Shown here: piece by piece, positions 35,501 to 43,764 of the stretch
How positions within the stretch are numbered: position 1 is the first letter of the stretch
Layout of the letters: the number at the start of each line of letters is the position of its first letter
Assembly (NCBI GenBank): GCA_017469945.1
Contig: JAFUFI010000001.1
Span: forward strand, 1-50,280
From: Lachnospiraceae bacterium
Lineage (GTDB): Bacteria; Bacillota; Clostridia; Lachnospirales; Lachnospiraceae
Reading direction: 5' to 3'
DNA: 50,280 nt
Made by a program: the position numbers and the translations under genes
Notes under the pieces: generated by a model
Told to the model about the DNA's origin: nothing
The model's input: only the letters and a program-made list of their open reading frames with translations
Database searches by the model: none

Positions 35501-35742
35501 TTGGGGGAACAGATCACTATAAGCCACTCGGACTCCTTTAAAGCCCCCGCGATATTGTCGTTAAGGTCGCTTCCGATAGGAAGCTCTTCCTGGTCCCTGA
35601 AAACTCTCTGAATCTTCTTTTTTCCGGTCTTTTTCTTTACAGCCCCGGGAACATGATAGGTTTCAAGACCTGTATGAACCTTCTTAGCCATCTCCATATC
35701 AAGCGGAGTATGTCTGTAACTTATAAATGCGTCGTATCTCAT
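32575..35742 (-). CDS. TIR-transmembrane-coiled coil-beta-propeller receptor-like protein
   Basis: 1055 residues. TIR domain at 1-165: YDAFISYRH (box 1), FRDQEELPIGSDLNDNI, and SYWVQKEIETFI where Glu91 fits the NADase catalytic position of active TIRs. A basic stretch (RQRHRERIIRR, about 169-179) precedes a single membrane helix (181-203), then a Glu/Lys/Leu-rich coiled coil (205-250), a helical segment resembling those next to bacterial WD40 domains (EGKRQDAALVAMEALP...EAEYALARSLYAY), and a WD40-like beta-propeller from about 305 to the end. By the positive-inside rule TIR is cytoplasmic and the propeller outside. It lies 20 bases after a DHH phosphoesterase gene and 64 bases before the transglutaminase-like lipoprotein. 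Confidence 0.85.
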   Translation of the reverse strand: MRYDAFISYRHTPLDMEMAKKVHTGLETYHVPGAVKKKTGKKKIQRVFRDQEELPIGSDLNDNIAGALKESEWLIVICSPNTPESYWVQKEIETFISMHGRDHILAVLIEGEPDDSFPELLLKDENGKPVEPLAADVRGENSKERNKKFKTEILRLAAPVLGCSYDDLRQRHRERIIRRTISLVSSGAAVVALAGAAFGVYNANVAAKMKALADEKALLAEEKTQLADEKTKLAEDILKEYREKQENQARFYAEKSLSLLAEGKRQDAALVAMEALPSEENDRPYVGEAEYALARSLYAYAYDDFYSYDRSLSVDQRISLAKRNADKSVFLVLDVGQNVYAWDTETFELKAKIPYVVGEDNSVQTVIAFNADSEGIYVCTKDAFYKYAYDGSLIYSLEPGDELKDRGNIRSCAIDTERGRAALVTDVYMYYEDVYERITAAYGDKTYVVDVVDIKSGELTGTIDNPSELTPGSTSMFSFDGRYLYVDTYTLNADEYKPGALLFDMDEMSGKKIDVPDENIKEMVALESGDFALVLTPPYGVDSGRTTVCVLDPEEAKMKWTRSADVDEYAAFWYGAALKARPYEEDGVMHSDIIFSHGMETYTYDEFTGEVLCVIPFPSEVTQIMPYLNSSRGFVTLADGTITEVDFHTGEYTSRGLSTQKTIEDAIGLNYYIAFYEPRGSEIYLLKRHIAEDYEIIHTSEADNYLNEITEDGEYLIYKCYDNDTYTVGDKDGNDLYTIDSFDSVIPRAFALYGHKLLDVDTKSFRVFDLDTKEEKFFVYEDYMDYFSASNGYITKNRKYAIVWNFHQIMLLDTEKCEPAFIVNKPEEIDGNSIINACVSEDGKYIYFSASNRNVFRVDVENKTMTEYENELLRQNDSAISPDTIAISSDGTKLAVGCFDGFLRVFDTKTGEIIDEQILEMGSSGFVTFIKNDEYIIAQGADYILKVRNYKEHKNEGSLGLNGKIKSVSEEDGLIGICASLSSAVLDDESFALLAGVAANNTVLFSVANRAFYLPDTYSTGRIYYKDYKTLVEMAKKEFAGVSLTEEQRHFYNMD

Positions 35743-35762
35743 TTTCTCTCTTTTCCTTACTT

Positions 35763-37268
35763 TTAAGCTTTACGGTAAGTCTTCTCAAAAATATCTTTTG
35801 CGATTATGTATATATCCGAAAGGTCGTCGCATCTTACCGCCATATAATCCCCGGGGATGCCAAGATAATACTTGTCGGGATCCCAGGTTGTAAAAATCTT
35901 TACCCTGTGGTCAAGCGCTCTTGCGTATATTCCCTCTCCGCCTCCGGCCACACAGCTTTTAGCTTTTGGAAGAAGTTCATATCTCTTTCCGGTCTCAGAG
36001 TCGATGATAACCGGTGGATATTCCCCCGGAAACTCGTAGGGCTCACCGCAAGTGGTGTAGGAGCGTTCAAATTTAGCTTTCTTTATCGGGTAGATCTCCC
36101 CGGCAACATTTATTACGACATATGTATCCTCGTCAACTACGGTATCGATATCGCCTTCAAGAGTACGGATTAGAACCGTGCTTCCTGTCGGAACGACATC
36201 CGCCGCACGTACATATCCGGCGGTTACTTCATGTTTCATATACTTTTCGTATGTGGAAACATCTTCATCCGAAACTCCGGCGTACCTTATTTCGGAAGTT
36301 GCAAAGTATTCGTCCATCCGATCTTTCATAAGCTTATCGAGGCTCTCCGTCTCGTATGGAATGCCCTTTTCCTCGATAAGGTCCTTTTTAAGAAAACCTC
36401 CGGCTTTTATAAGATGGCCGCCGCCACCTCCGAGGCCGTCAGCAATAAAGCCCGCAAGCTCGCTCGCCTTAACTTCCTTGACGCAGCTCCTTACGGAGAT
36501 CTTTACTCCGAAAGGAAGGATACTGTAAACAAGGGCTGTATCTATCGTATCAACTTCAAGAAGCATATCGCTTATAATACCGAGGATATTGGGATCGCAG
36601 GGCTTTGCCGAAGCGAGGCCGTATCTGTAAGTATCAAAAAAGGCCGCGCTCTTTAAAGCATCTCCCGCGATCATCAGCTCATCCCTGGAGATGTTTGAAT
36701 TTTTAAAAAGGACTATATCCGTGGCTCTGTATTTAACCTCGTCCCTAAGGTCCTTGTCCGCGGGATGCGAGATTTCGGAGAAACCGTTGGTATCCGTCAT
36801 CAGTCCGTAATAGAGAGCCGTTGATATATCGATGTTCTCGTTGTAATCGATTCCCTCGTTTTTAAACATACATGCGAGCACAGTGGCGCAGGAGCCGTAA
36901 TTGCTCCTGACTTCGCTAAGTTCGGGAAGCTGTCCCGTAACCTGGTGGTGGTCGATGATAGCGATATTCTCCGCCTCAAAGCGGGTAACATTGCTCTCGC
37001 CGTAGCGGCAGTCCACCGTTATTAGGAGCTCTGGTTTATCAAGCTCCGTTACAAACTCTACCGGAATACCGAGCCTTTCGATCATCAAAACTAGATTGCT
37101 CTTTTGAACCGGAAACTTTCCGCCGTACACAAAGCGTGGCGTCTTCCCGTTTTTCTCAAGATACCATTTAAGAGCAAACCCGGAAGCAAGCGCATCCGCA
37201 TCGGGATTGTCGTGACATTGAATTACTATATTGGAAAACACTAAAAGATCTTTAAGCTTAAGCGACAT
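35763..37268 (-). CDS. DHH-family phosphoesterase with long C-terminal extension
   Basis: 501 residues. Metal-binding motifs of DHH phosphoesterases are intact: CHDNPDADA (19-25), TVDC (Asp86), DHH at 106-108, and MTDTNG (Asp159); the DHHA1 substrate motif GGGGGHLIKAGG lies near 296. Relatives (NrnA, GdpP C-domain) degrade short RNA or linear/cyclic dinucleotides such as pApA and c-di-AMP. The last 160 or so residues, with a PGDYMAVRCDD element, are not part of the usual NrnA fold and I do not recognise them. The gene starts a run with the TIR protein 20 bases downstream. Confidence 0.85.
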   Translation of the reverse strand: MSLKLKDLLVFSNIVIQCHDNPDADALASGFALKWYLEKNGKTPRFVYGGKFPVQKSNLVLMIERLGIPVEFVTELDKPELLITVDCRYGESNVTRFEAENIAIIDHHQVTGQLPELSEVRSNYGSCATVLACMFKNEGIDYNENIDISTALYYGLMTDTNGFSEISHPADKDLRDEVKYRATDIVLFKNSNISRDELMIAGDALKSAAFFDTYRYGLASAKPCDPNILGIISDMLLEVDTIDTALVYSILPFGVKISVRSCVKEVKASELAGFIADGLGGGGGHLIKAGGFLKKDLIEEKGIPYETESLDKLMKDRMDEYFATSEIRYAGVSDEDVSTYEKYMKHEVTAGYVRAADVVPTGSTVLIRTLEGDIDTVVDEDTYVVINVAGEIYPIKKAKFERSYTTCGEPYEFPGEYPPVIIDSETGKRYELLPKAKSCVAGGGEGIYARALDHRVKIFTTWDPDKYYLGIPGDYMAVRCDDLSDIYIIAKDIFEKTYRKA

Positions 37269-37356
37269 AGAAACCTCTTATTCTCCCTTTTAAATTCAGG
37301 TTACTTGCGAAATCCAAAACAAAAATATCAACCAAATTTGATTATATCAATGCGTC

Positions 37357-37390
37357 AAAAAAAAGACAAGAGAACGTGTCTCCTGTCTTT
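37357..37390 (-). terminator. Terminator after carD
   Basis: On the minus strand AAAGACAGGAGA pairs with TCTCTTGTCTTT (one G-T) and is followed by eight T. It ends the carD unit and separates it from the DHH-TIR run. Confidence 0.9.
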
Positions 37391-37424
37391 GCGTATAATC
37401 TCATTATCTGAAAAAAAACTAAAT

Positions 37425-37928
37425 TTACTTGCTCCATCCGCTCTTTGTAATGAAGTCCTCAACTTCATTTTTGGGAACGTCGAGAGAGATTGCTAGCTCA
37501 CCGAAAAGGAAATCGGCGGCGATGCGGTAATACTTAGCGTCGATAGCAGTCTCTTTACGTCCGGCCTCGATACGCTTTTTTCTTCTCGCGTAGATAGTCT
37601 TAACAAGGCTTACGAGCTTTCCGACGTCATTGCTTCTGACGCAGCCCTTGTAAAGGCCTTCTACCATTTTTTCATTGGGAATTTCCAAACATTCAATATC
37701 AGGAATAGTCTGAACAAACGCTCTTGCCTGATCTCCCGTAAGGATAGGTCTCATAGACTCATCGGCAAGCGCAACAGGAATATACACAGTACTTGCGGCA
37801 CTGTAAACCGGTTTTAAGATATAATACTCTTCATCCTTGTCCACACCCGAAATATCAAGGGTTGTAATTTGATCAATCTTGCAGACTCCTTTATTTCCGC
37901 AAGCTACATATTCTCCGATATTGTACAT
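37425..37928 (-). CDS. CarD-like transcriptional regulator
   Basis: 167 residues with an N-terminal CarD/TRCF RNA-polymerase-interacting domain (YNIGEYVACGNKGVCKIDQITTLD, YYILKPVYSAASTVYIPV) and a helical C-terminal domain (VSLVKTIYARRKKRIEAGRKETAIDAKYYRIAADFLFGELAISLDVP). CarD proteins bind the polymerase beta subunit and stabilise open promoters. ATG 37928 is chosen: GGAAG lies upstream and the CarD fold starts there; the extra 35 codons of open frame cross the promoter. It has its own promoter and terminator. Confidence 0.88.
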   Translation of the reverse strand: MYNIGEYVACGNKGVCKIDQITTLDISGVDKDEEYYILKPVYSAASTVYIPVALADESMRPILTGDQARAFVQTIPDIECLEIPNEKMVEGLYKGCVRSNDVGKLVSLVKTIYARRKKRIEAGRKETAIDAKYYRIAADFLFGELAISLDVPKNEVEDFITKSGWSK

Positions 37929-37977
37929 AAAAAACACTTCCATTTCAAAACAAAATTCGTTTACATAATGTAAAACT

Positions 37978-38006
37978 ATTATAGCAGAAACAGTTTCAAA
38001 ATGTAA
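37978..38006 (-). promoter_or_regulatory. carD promoter with extended -10
   Basis: On the minus strand TTACAT (38001-38006), 17 bases, TGC-TATAAT (-10 at 37978-37983). It lies between prfA and carD, so carD can be expressed apart from the prfA unit. Confidence 0.75.
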
Positions 38007-38043
38007 GGGTTTTCTCTTTGAAAAAATACACAAACATTAGCCT

Positions 38044-39120
38044 TTAGGCTTCGTTCATCTTGGCTAATTTTGCCGCCTGGTCGGCTGCGATACATGCGTC
38101 AACGATTTCCGCGATATCTCCGTTCATAACCTTATCAAGCTTATAAACCGTAAGGCCGATGCGGTGGTCGGTAACACGTCCCTGAGGGAAATTGTAGGTT
38201 CTTATCTTCTCGGAGCGGTCTCCGGTACCGATCTGGCTGCGGCGCATCTCCGCTTCGGCGTCATGCTTCTCCTGCTGCTGGATGTCGTAGAGCTTTGATT
38301 TGAGGAGTGCGAAGGCCTTTGCCTTATTCTGGAGCTGGCTCTTCTCGGTCTGTGAATAAACGACGATACCCGTAGGATAGTGGGTAAGTCTAACAGCGGA
38401 GTCTGTTGTGTTGACACACTGACCACCGTTTCCGGAAGCTCTCATAACGTCGATTCTGATGTCTTTTTCATCGATGACGATATCGATATCTTCATCAGCC
38501 TCGGGCATAACCGCTACCGTACAGGTTGAAGTGTGGATCCTTCCGCCGCTCTCTGTTACGGGTACGCGCTGAACTCTGTGTACACCGGACTCGTACTTAA
38601 GCTTTGAATAAGCTCCGGAACCGTTAATCTGGAAAGTTACTTCCTTGCATCCGCCGATACCGATTTCATCCATGCTGATAAGCTGGGATTTCCAGCCCTG
38701 GCTTTCTGCGTAATGTACATACATACGGTAAACCTCGGCAGCAAAAAGCGCAGCCTCGTCGCCGCCTGCACCGGCTCTGATCTCAACGATAACGTTCTTA
38801 TCATCGTTGGGGTCTTTGGGAAGAAGCATAATCTTCATATCCTGCTCGAGCTCTTCTACCCTTGCCTTTGCCTCGTTTAAGGTCTCCTTGAGCATCTCTC
38901 TCATATCCTCGTCACTCTCGGAATCGAGCATATCAAGAGAATCCTGTATATCGGTCTTGCACTTTTTGTACTCGGTATAAGCCTCTACAAGAGGAGCAAG
39001 GTCGCTTTGCTCTTTCATAAGACGCTGAAAGCGCTTTGTGTCGTTTGTAACATCGGGAGAATGGAGCTCTTCCATTATCTCTTCGTATTTAATGAGTAAA
39101 TCTTCAAGTTTATCAAACAT
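38044..39120 (-). CDS. prfA: Peptide chain release factor 1
   Basis: 358 residues, the length usual for RF1. It carries GGQ in [18 protein letters not shown] (about residue 236) for peptidyl-tRNA hydrolysis, and the stop-codon recognition segment [23 protein letters not shown], with PVT in the position of the RF1 PxT motif. It recognises UAA and UAG. It begins 4 bases after prmC, whose product methylates the Gln of GGQ. Confidence 0.98.
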   Translation of the reverse strand: MFDKLEDLLIKYEEIMEELHSPDVTNDTKRFQRLMKEQSDLAPLVEAYTEYKKCKTDIQDSLDMLDSESDEDMREMLKETLNEAKARVEELEQDMKIMLLPKDPNDDKNVIVEIRAGAGGDEAALFAAEVYRMYVHYAESQGWKSQLISMDEIGIGGCKEVTFQINGSGAYSKLKYESGVHRVQRVPVTESGGRIHTSTCTVAVMPEADEDIDIVIDEKDIRIDVMRASGNGGQCVNTTDSAVRLTHYPTGIVVYSQTEKSQLQNKAKAFALLKSKLYDIQQQEKHDAEAEMRRSQIGTGDRSEKIRTYNFPQGRVTDHRIGLTVYKLDKVMNGDIAEIVDACIAADQAAKLAKMNEA

Positions 39121-39124
39121 CTTT

Positions 39125-39973
39125 TTACCTCAATGCTGATTTCACCGCACTTGCCACACGGTCAAGGTGCGCATAATCTTTTATTATCTGAATCTCGATA
39201 AAGCCTTCTTTTTCAAGGAGATTTCTAACGGCGTCCCCCTGGTCGTACCCTATCTCGAGGAGAAGATTTCCGCCGATAGTCAGTCTCTTCTTTGCCTCGG
39301 GAATAATCTTTTCATAAAAAACAAGTCCGGACTTGTCGCCGTCCAAAGCCATCCTCGGCTCAAAATCCTTAACTTCCCTCATCAAAGTATCGCATACATC
39401 CGAAGCTATGTAGGGAGGGTTTGAAACGATCATTTCAAACTGTCCTTCCACATTTTCAAAAAGATCGCTTTGGATGAACCGGACATCCGCCTCTTCTCCG
39501 AGTATCAAAGCGGCATTACTCTTTGCAACTTCCAAAGCGCCTTCGGACAGATCGACCCCCAAGCCCTTACAGTCATTTGAATACTTAAGAAGGCTAAGAA
39601 GGATGCACCCGCTTCCGGTACACATATCAAGAATCCTGCTGCCGTCATTTAAGACTCTAAGCGCCTCCTCAACAAGGATCTCGGTATCGGCTCTCGGGAT
39701 AAGGACTCTTTCGTCTACATTAAACTCAAGGCCCATAAAAGGAGCTTTTCCGACGATATACCAAAGAGGTCTTCTTGTCAGTCTTTCCGACACAGCCTTT
39801 TCAAGATCTTCAAGGGCTTTAGCATCAGGCTCCCTGTCGCCGTTAAGAAGGATGTCGCTTTTTGATACTTTTAAATATATCTCCAAGAGGAGTCCGGCCT
39901 CTGTATCCGGCTCTGAAATACCGCCCGCGGACAATCTGTCTTTAGTGCTTCTATATATTTCAGCTATTGTCAC
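39125..39973 (-). CDS. prmC: Release factor glutamine methyltransferase PrmC, probable GTG start
   Basis: About 282 residues. SAM-binding motif [15 protein letters not shown], catalytic NPPY in [12 protein letters not shown], and an N-terminal helical domain ([20 protein letters not shown], with [18 protein letters not shown]) as in PrmC. It methylates the GGQ Gln of RF1/RF2, which suits its place next to prfA. I choose GTG at 39973 because GGGAGG lies 6 bases upstream; an ATG two codons earlier abuts that binding site, and the longer frame lies inside the DUF1385 gene. It overlaps that gene by 14 bases. Confidence 0.93.
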   Translation of the reverse strand: MTIAEIYRSTKDRLSAGGISEPDTEAGLLLEIYLKVSKSDILLNGDREPDAKALEDLEKAVSERLTRRPLWYIVGKAPFMGLEFNVDERVLIPRADTEILVEEALRVLNDGSRILDMCTGSGCILLSLLKYSNDCKGLGVDLSEGALEVAKSNAALILGEEADVRFIQSDLFENVEGQFEMIVSNPPYIASDVCDTLMREVKDFEPRMALDGDKSGLVFYEKIIPEAKKRLTIGGNLLLEIGYDQGDAVRNLLEKEGFIEIQIIKDYAHLDRVASAVKSALR

Positions 39974-41102
39974 TGTCATCCTCCCAGTCATCTTCATCGG
40001 GCTCGTCAAGCTCGGGGCCGTCCTCAAAATCGTCCTCTTCAAGAATCGCATCATCGGGATTTTGCAAGGAGACAAACTCGTCTTTTTCCTCTTTGAGGAA
40101 ATTGTACTTGAGCTTTATATGGTCCTCTTCCTCATCCTGGCCCATCATCTCATCGGTAACTTCGTAGTCATAGACATCCTTAAGGTAAGCCTTCCAGTCA
40201 AATACCGCTTCAACGGAAGCGATGGCAACCTGGATCATATGCTTATCGGGCTCTCTCGTCGTAAGATGCTGAATCCAGATTCCGGGAGCTGAAATAATGG
40301 TAATAAAGATGTTGTCGTATTTTCCCGCGAGAGAAAGGACCTCATATGATATACCCGCTATAACGGGAATCATAAGAACTCTCACAAGAAGTCTTAACCA
40401 AAGGGTATCGACTCTTATAAAGATGAAAAGCACAACGCTTATAAAGACAACAAGATAAAGGAAGCTGGTTCCGCAACGCTTGTGGAATCTGCTGCTCCTC
40501 GTAACGTTTTTGACCGTAAGGATCCTTCCCTTTTCGATACAATCGATGCATTTATGCTCCGCGCCGTGGTAACCGTAGAGTCTTCCGATATCCTTAAGGG
40601 CGCTGATAAAGATGATGTAGCCGAGGAAGATAAGGATTCTGATGACGCCTTCTATGATAGCAACAAGAGAATCGTTTCTTACAAACTTGTCAAAAAGTCC
40701 GGCGAGGTACGCGGGAAGAACCGCAAAAAGCCCTACCGCGATTATAAGAGAAATAACGGTCACAACTATGGAAGAACCGTTCTTTTTGCTGTCGTTTTTA
40801 ACCTTTTTGGAATCACGTCTCGCTTCCTTCTCGCTCTCGTCATCGTAAAACGAAGCGGAGTAATTGATCGCGCGCATTCCAAGGATCATAGAATCGATAA
40901 AGTTAAACACGCCCCTTATAAAAGGTATCTTTTTTACGGGAGATCCATGCAGTATTCCGGCGTAGTGCTCAACCTCAACGGTAATATTACCGTCAGGCTT
41001 TCTGACCGCTACCGCATACTTTTCTCCGTTTTTCATCATAACGCCTTCGAGTACGGCCTGTCCGCCGATTCCCGAATAGCCCTTTTTTACACCTTCAGCC
41101 AT
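39960..41102 (-). CDS. DUF1385-family membrane protein
   Basis: 380 residues. Conserved start IGGQAVLEGVMMK, then PFIRGVFNFIDSM, membrane helices (about 110-130, 145-165, 215-235, 240-262), and His/Cys motifs YHGAEHKCIDCIE and HKRCGTSFLY between them; the last about 60 residues are strongly acidic ([24 protein letters not shown]). The family sits next to prmC/prfA in many Firmicutes. The conserved His and Cys suggest a metal enzyme or transport role, but no function is established. Confidence 0.88.
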   Translation of the reverse strand: MAEGVKKGYSGIGGQAVLEGVMMKNGEKYAVAVRKPDGNITVEVEHYAGILHGSPVKKIPFIRGVFNFIDSMILGMRAINYSASFYDDESEKEARRDSKKVKNDSKKNGSSIVVTVISLIIAVGLFAVLPAYLAGLFDKFVRNDSLVAIIEGVIRILIFLGYIIFISALKDIGRLYGYHGAEHKCIDCIEKGRILTVKNVTRSSRFHKRCGTSFLYLVVFISVVLFIFIRVDTLWLRLLVRVLMIPVIAGISYEVLSLAGKYDNIFITIISAPGIWIQHLTTREPDKHMIQVAIASVEAVFDWKAYLKDVYDYEVTDEMMGQDEEEDHIKLKYNFLKEEKDEFVSLQNPDDAILEEDDFEDGPELDEPDEDDWEDDSDNS

Positions 41103-41126
41103 AATACCCTCGCTTTATTGTTAAAG

Positions 41127-41160
41127 AGAAAAAAAGGTTGAGGAATTAACCTCAACCCTT
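41127..41160 (-). terminator. Terminator after rpmE
   Basis: On the minus strand GGGTTGAGGTTAATTCCTCAACC followed by seven T. It lies between rpmE and the DUF1385 gene, so the latter may depend on readthrough or its own promoter. Confidence 0.88.
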
Positions 41161-41171
41161 GACCTTTTTCA

Positions 41172-41372
41172 TTACTTAAGACCGTACTTCTTATTGAACT
41201 TATCAATACGACCATCGGCTCTTGCAGTCTTCTGCTGGCCTGTGTAGAATGAATGGCACTTAGAGCAAACTTCTACGTGAATCTCAGGCTTGGTTGAACC
41301 GGTTACGAAAGTGTTGCCACAGTTGCAGGTAACGGTTGCCTGATAGTACTCAGGATGAATTCCTTCTTTCAT
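41172..41372 (-). CDS. rpmE: 50S ribosomal protein L31 (zinc-binding type)
   Basis: 66 residues: [21 protein letters not shown] and [13 protein letters not shown]. The CxC and CxxC pairs show the zinc-containing form. ATG 41372 follows GAGGTG; the open frame to 41420 has no extra support. It lies downstream of rho as in other Firmicutes, but here with three extra genes in between, and is followed by a terminator. Confidence 0.97.
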   Translation of the reverse strand: MKEGIHPEYYQATVTCNCGNTFVTGSTKPEIHVEVCSKCHSFYTGQQKTARADGRIDKFNKKYGLK

Positions 41373-41516
41373 TATTTTCACCTCTCTATAAAAAAGTATA
41401 TTAGCGTTTTTAATCCGCACTGCCTATGGAACCACAGACAGCGATACAACTATATCATATGTTAAGGTTAAGCGCAAGGATTTTTTATCAAGTGACAAAT
41501 ACTTTTTATTATTTTT

Positions 41517-42332
41517 TTAACGCTTCTTCTTTCCTTTGTTTAAAAGGACAATAAGAATAACCGCAGTAGCCATGGCGATAACACCTACGCAAATACCTGC
41601 AACAAGTCCGATATTTATTTCCTTTTTGGGCTCAACGATTATAGTGGGTTTTGTAGGTTCCGGCATCTTGCCCGAAAAGCTCTGGCCGTTCGGATAAAGC
41701 TCTTCAAAAGTCGCTCCGGGATTATCGATGCAAACCCAGCCCGAAGATAAACGGAAGTAGGAAACATATCCCCAGGTATGTCCCGCTTCATCGGTAAAGA
41801 GCTCGTTAAAATAAAGATCATCGTCTACGCCGGGATCAAAGAAAGATTCCGATCCGGGGTATTCGTAAAAGTATACTGCTTTGCCGTCTTTAACAGTCTT
41901 TATCTTAAGCTCGGCGCTTTCGTTTCTGATCTCATCTGCGTGCTCTTCTCTGAAAGCAATCTCGTCGTAAACCGTCGCGAGATAATCCATAGGAACCCAG
42001 CCTTCGCAATTGGAAACAAGTCCCCATTCATTGCCTGCCTTGTCGGTATATTTATAAGCGATATAAATCTCGGTTCCGTTGTCATAGGTCTCGATAACAG
42101 ATCCCGTCTCGGGAGATTTGTAAACCTTCAAGCCCTCTTCATCCGGTGAATTTGCGATGAACATTCTCTCATAATCCACAATAGAACCTTTATGGCTTTC
42201 GTAGAAGCTGTTTTCAGGCTCCCAGATAACATCCGCGTAAGATGCGGTTCCGGAAAAAGCTAGGACTGCCACGCTTCCCAAAACGGAAAAAGTTACAGCC
42301 AGTTTCTGTTTAATACTTTTAAGTAATCTCAT
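41517..42332 (-). CDS. Secreted or membrane-tethered protein with two SH3-like domains
   Basis: 271 residues. Signal peptide (about 1-33, ending TASYADV), two SH3b-like modules (about 60-115 with GLVSNCEGWVPMDYL; about 140-200 with WGYVSYFRLSSGWVCIDN), a Pro-rich linker, a C-terminal membrane helix (about 244-265) and a basic tail (KGKKKR). SH3b domains often bind wall peptides. It overlaps the upstream membrane gene by 4 bases and belongs to the rho run. No enzyme domain is seen. Confidence 0.8.
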   Translation of the reverse strand: MRLLKSIKQKLAVTFSVLGSVAVLAFSGTASYADVIWEPENSFYESHKGSIVDYERMFIANSPDEEGLKVYKSPETGSVIETYDNGTEIYIAYKYTDKAGNEWGLVSNCEGWVPMDYLATVYDEIAFREEHADEIRNESAELKIKTVKDGKAVYFYEYPGSESFFDPGVDDDLYFNELFTDEAGHTWGYVSYFRLSSGWVCIDNPGATFEELYPNGQSFSGKMPEPTKPTIIVEPKKEINIGLVAGICVGVIAMATAVILIVLLNKGKKKR

Positions 42333-42682
42333 AAATTTCCTCCTGTAAAAAACTGTAAAACGATCCCCGCTCCGTAGGATAGGGCATTGAAAACAGCCGA
42401 ATATATAAAAGGTCTTTTAATCTCATATCCTTCTCTTTTATTAAACAAAAAATATATCAAACCTTCAATAGCCATCACACAAATTTCAGGCAAGATTTCC
42501 AAAGGAAACCCTATACCAAAAAACCAGGTCAAAAAGACGATAGCCGGATTGGTCAGAATATTGACAAGCGCCACTATTAACAGGCTCTTTCCCCTTATCC
42601 TTAAAGAATAAGCAAGTCCCATCTCGATAAACAGAGTAAGGAGAAGCGATATACCGAACATTTTGAGATAAAAAGCTGCCAA
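42329..42682 (-). CDS. Small polytopic membrane protein, unknown function
   Basis: 117 residues with three or four hydrophobic segments (about 5-25, 33-55, 60-82, 95-112) and a charged loop (NKREGYEIKRPF). I do not recognise a family. It overlaps the SH3 gene by 4 bases and starts 5 bases after the MFS-like gene, so the three are probably co-translated. Confidence 0.65.
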   Translation of the reverse strand: MAAFYLKMFGISLLLTLFIEMGLAYSLRIRGKSLLIVALVNILTNPAIVFLTWFFGIGFPLEILPEICVMAIEGLIYFLFNKREGYEIKRPFIYSAVFNALSYGAGIVLQFFTGGNL

Positions 42683-42687
42683 AACCT

Positions 42688-43761
42688 TTAATTTCCTTCC
42701 CTTTTACGTTTATCTTTAATCGCATCTCTTACTGTCAGAACCGATAAAAGGATCAAAGAAACCACACTTCCGGCGCACCCAAGTACCCCTCCGGATACGG
42801 GAACCTTCGGCTCTAAATAGAAAATGTAGAATCCCACAAAAAGACCAAAGGTAAGTAGCCCAAAGGAAAATCCGGGAAGGCGAGGCATTTTCTTTATCAG
42901 TATGTACAGCGTTATCGGCATAGTCATATTAAAGAAAAAAAGCGAGAGAAGACCGCATACAGGTATCTCCGAAAAGATATAGAAAACGGACGCCGCCGTA
43001 AGGGAAATAACTACTGATTTAAGCTCTCCTATCTTCGCGGCCAAAAAACCTCCCGCGGCTTTTCCGAAAGCAACCGCCAAAGTCGTGCTAAAAGCAAGGG
43101 CAAAACTGCTTTTCCAGGAAAATCCCACGCTCTGGCCTATAAAGGACCTAAGGACAACAACGCCAAAGCAGATAAATGCGGAAAGGATAAGGTCTTTCAA
43201 AGAATCCTTAAATCTATCCTCTTTTGCAGGAGGCTTTTCAAGGAAGATAAAATGCTTTTCCTCGTAATAGAGCCGTAAAAAGCCTGCAAGGACAAGAGCA
43301 AGGGTAAGAAAGATATACGCGTTTCTTATATACACTCCGAGGGTCAAAAAGGCGGAAAGCTCTTTCCCAAGAAAGATTCCTATAGCCCCCGGGGCAACAA
43401 AAGCGCCAAGCCCCGCTCCTTTAAGCTTTCTCTCATCGTCTTCCTTGATTGAGGTAAGACCTCCCCCTATATGGAAGAGAGCATTGCCGACTCCGAGAGC
43501 AGGGAAGCCGAAGACCATCCCCAAAATAGTAAAAAGCACTCCCAGCAGGGTAACACCCCAGTAAAAGCGCTTTATTACAAGCCTTCCCGGAAGCCAGGAG
43601 CAAACAGCATCGCAGAGGGCGCCAAAAGGCATCTGCAGCGCAAAGGCAAACAAATTGTAAAAAAGGTAAGCCTCTGCGCCGCGCTCAGCGTACTTTCCAA
43701 ACATCGAAAAGGCACATATTCCGTCTATTAATAAATGAAGTATCGCATTAATTACAAGCAT
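42688..43761 (-). CDS. MFS-like membrane transporter, hypothetical
   Basis: 357 residues with about ten to eleven membrane helices. The weak pattern of a major facilitator protein is visible (QMPFGALCDAV in loop 2-3, FGFPALGVGNALFHIGGG), but I cannot name a substrate. It starts 3 bases after rho ends and precedes the two membrane or surface genes. The position between rho and rpmE is not typical of the conserved cluster. Confidence 0.65.
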   Translation of the reverse strand: MLVINAILHLLIDGICAFSMFGKYAERGAEAYLFYNLFAFALQMPFGALCDAVCSWLPGRLVIKRFYWGVTLLGVLFTILGMVFGFPALGVGNALFHIGGGLTSIKEDDERKLKGAGLGAFVAPGAIGIFLGKELSAFLTLGVYIRNAYIFLTLALVLAGFLRLYYEEKHFIFLEKPPAKEDRFKDSLKDLILSAFICFGVVVLRSFIGQSVGFSWKSSFALAFSTTLAVAFGKAAGGFLAAKIGELKSVVISLTAASVFYIFSEIPVCGLLSLFFFNMTMPITLYILIKKMPRLPGFSFGLLTFGLFVGFYIFYLEPKVPVSGGVLGCAGSVVSLILLSVLTVRDAIKDKRKREGN

Positions 43762-43764
43762 AAT

